The position numbers were made by a program, and so were the translations under genes. A DNA stretch of 27,156 bases. It comes from a virus. The stretch spans positions 1 through 27,156 of IMG/VR virus record IMGVR_UViG_3300036945_000783, one strand, 5' to 3'. Positions within the stretch are counted from its first letter, which is position 1. Each line of letters opens with the position of its first letter. Shown one piece after another: positions 26,896 through 27,156 of this stretch. The notes beneath the pieces are model-generated. The model was not told where the DNA came from, searched no databases, and saw only the letters and a list, made by a program, of their open reading frames with translations.

Positions 26896-26980
26896 TTGAC
26901 TATCCGTTGGGAACTAGTGTCAGGTGAAAGGGGGGAACTCCCGAGTTTCGCTCAACCTCTAGATAGGCAATCCGTTGTGC

Positions 26981-27156
26981 TTAGGTGAGTGAACCCACCT
27001 TTGCTAAGGCTTCGCTTGCCGACTTGCCAACTAGCAGGGCAATCTCGGCGGTGTCTAGGTTGTCCAAGTGAACTCCCCACGCCGATTCTCGGATAATGCT
27101 TCTAGCACCAATCGAGTAGCAATCTTTCGGTGTAATCCAGAGAACCGCCACGCCGT
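26981..27156 (-). CDS. Partial hypothetical protein (5' end outside the window)
   Basis: The frame is open from the right edge (first complete codon at 27154) to TAA at 26981-26983, giving 57 residues. It reads GVAVLWITPKDCYSIGARSI and further SAWGVHLDNLDTAEIALLVG. Its hydrophobic/alpha-helical mix suggests a small soluble protein. No family is recognised. It may head or belong to the next unit to the right. Confidence 0.65.
   Translation of the reverse strand, partial: GVAVLWITPKDCYSIGARSIIRESAWGVHLDNLDTAEIALLVGKSASEALAKVGSLT

Noticed and set aside
1-27156. tRNA or rRNA genes
   Set aside because: GGTTCGA-like stretches (for example near 5430 and 24420) lie inside genes and lack cloverleaf arms.
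1-27156. Integrase, attachment site or insertion sequence
   Set aside because: No integrase or transposase motif, or terminal repeat pair, was seen, so a temperate lifestyle is not supported by this window.

Overview
The window looks like part of a tailed double-stranded DNA phage genome, or a prophage with the same layout. I recognise 46 coding sequences, two cut by the window edges, and all read on the minus strand. The terminase, portal and tail-fibre-like genes identify the virus. The small accessory proteins (a DUF3846-like protein, CxxC zinc ribbons, a ClgR-like Xre regulator), the leaderless promoter and the moderate G+C content suggest an actinobacterial host, perhaps an aquatic one. 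The host is inference.

Region 1 (1-10,000, late/structural). In transcription order, from right to left, it holds heme oxygenase, a family 61 glycosyltransferase, a tail-fibre-like protein with its own promoter and terminator, large terminase, two small genes, portal (TTG start), a Dps ferritin with intact ferroxidase ligands, a CWxGY-motif protein, and a very long protein running off the left edge. Region 2 (10,000-15,800, lysis/regulation) holds an NlpC/P60 endolysin with a signal peptide and a structured leader, four small membrane proteins (holin candidates, two of them very short), a helix-turn-helix protein, a 75-aa protein, and a complete catalase-peroxidase (KatG) at the end of the operon. 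A second helix-turn-helix gene lies upstream of the endolysin. KatG, heme oxygenase and Dps together suggest that the phage manages peroxide, heme and iron during infection.

Region 3 (15,803-16,494) is about 690 bp without genes. It is rich in G-runs and CTAG and contains an 18-bp-arm inverted repeat that carries two divergent TTGACA boxes. It separates the late half from the accessory half and is a candidate control or replication region.

Region 4 (16,500-26,980) is the most unusual part. It is a chain of 17 short transcription units (1-4 small genes each), almost all of unknown function. Every unit is preceded by one perfect copy of the 14-mer AGAAAAAATAACTA (plus-strand reading; TAGTTATTTTTTCT on the coding strand), always followed by T or C. 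The element lies about 27 nt from the stem of the previous unit's terminator and usually 25-29 nt upstream of the next unit's -35 box. Junctions inside units, where start and stop codons overlap, lack it. Twelve of the 17 units also have an inverted repeat of non-shared sequence at or just after the predicted transcription start, followed by a GAAAGGGG-like ribosome binding site. The region therefore reads as a repeated terminator / 14-mer / promoter / stem-loop / RBS cassette whose regulator is unknown.

A partial gene follows at the right edge. Functions were assigned by reading motifs only. No database search was possible, and all counts were made by hand.
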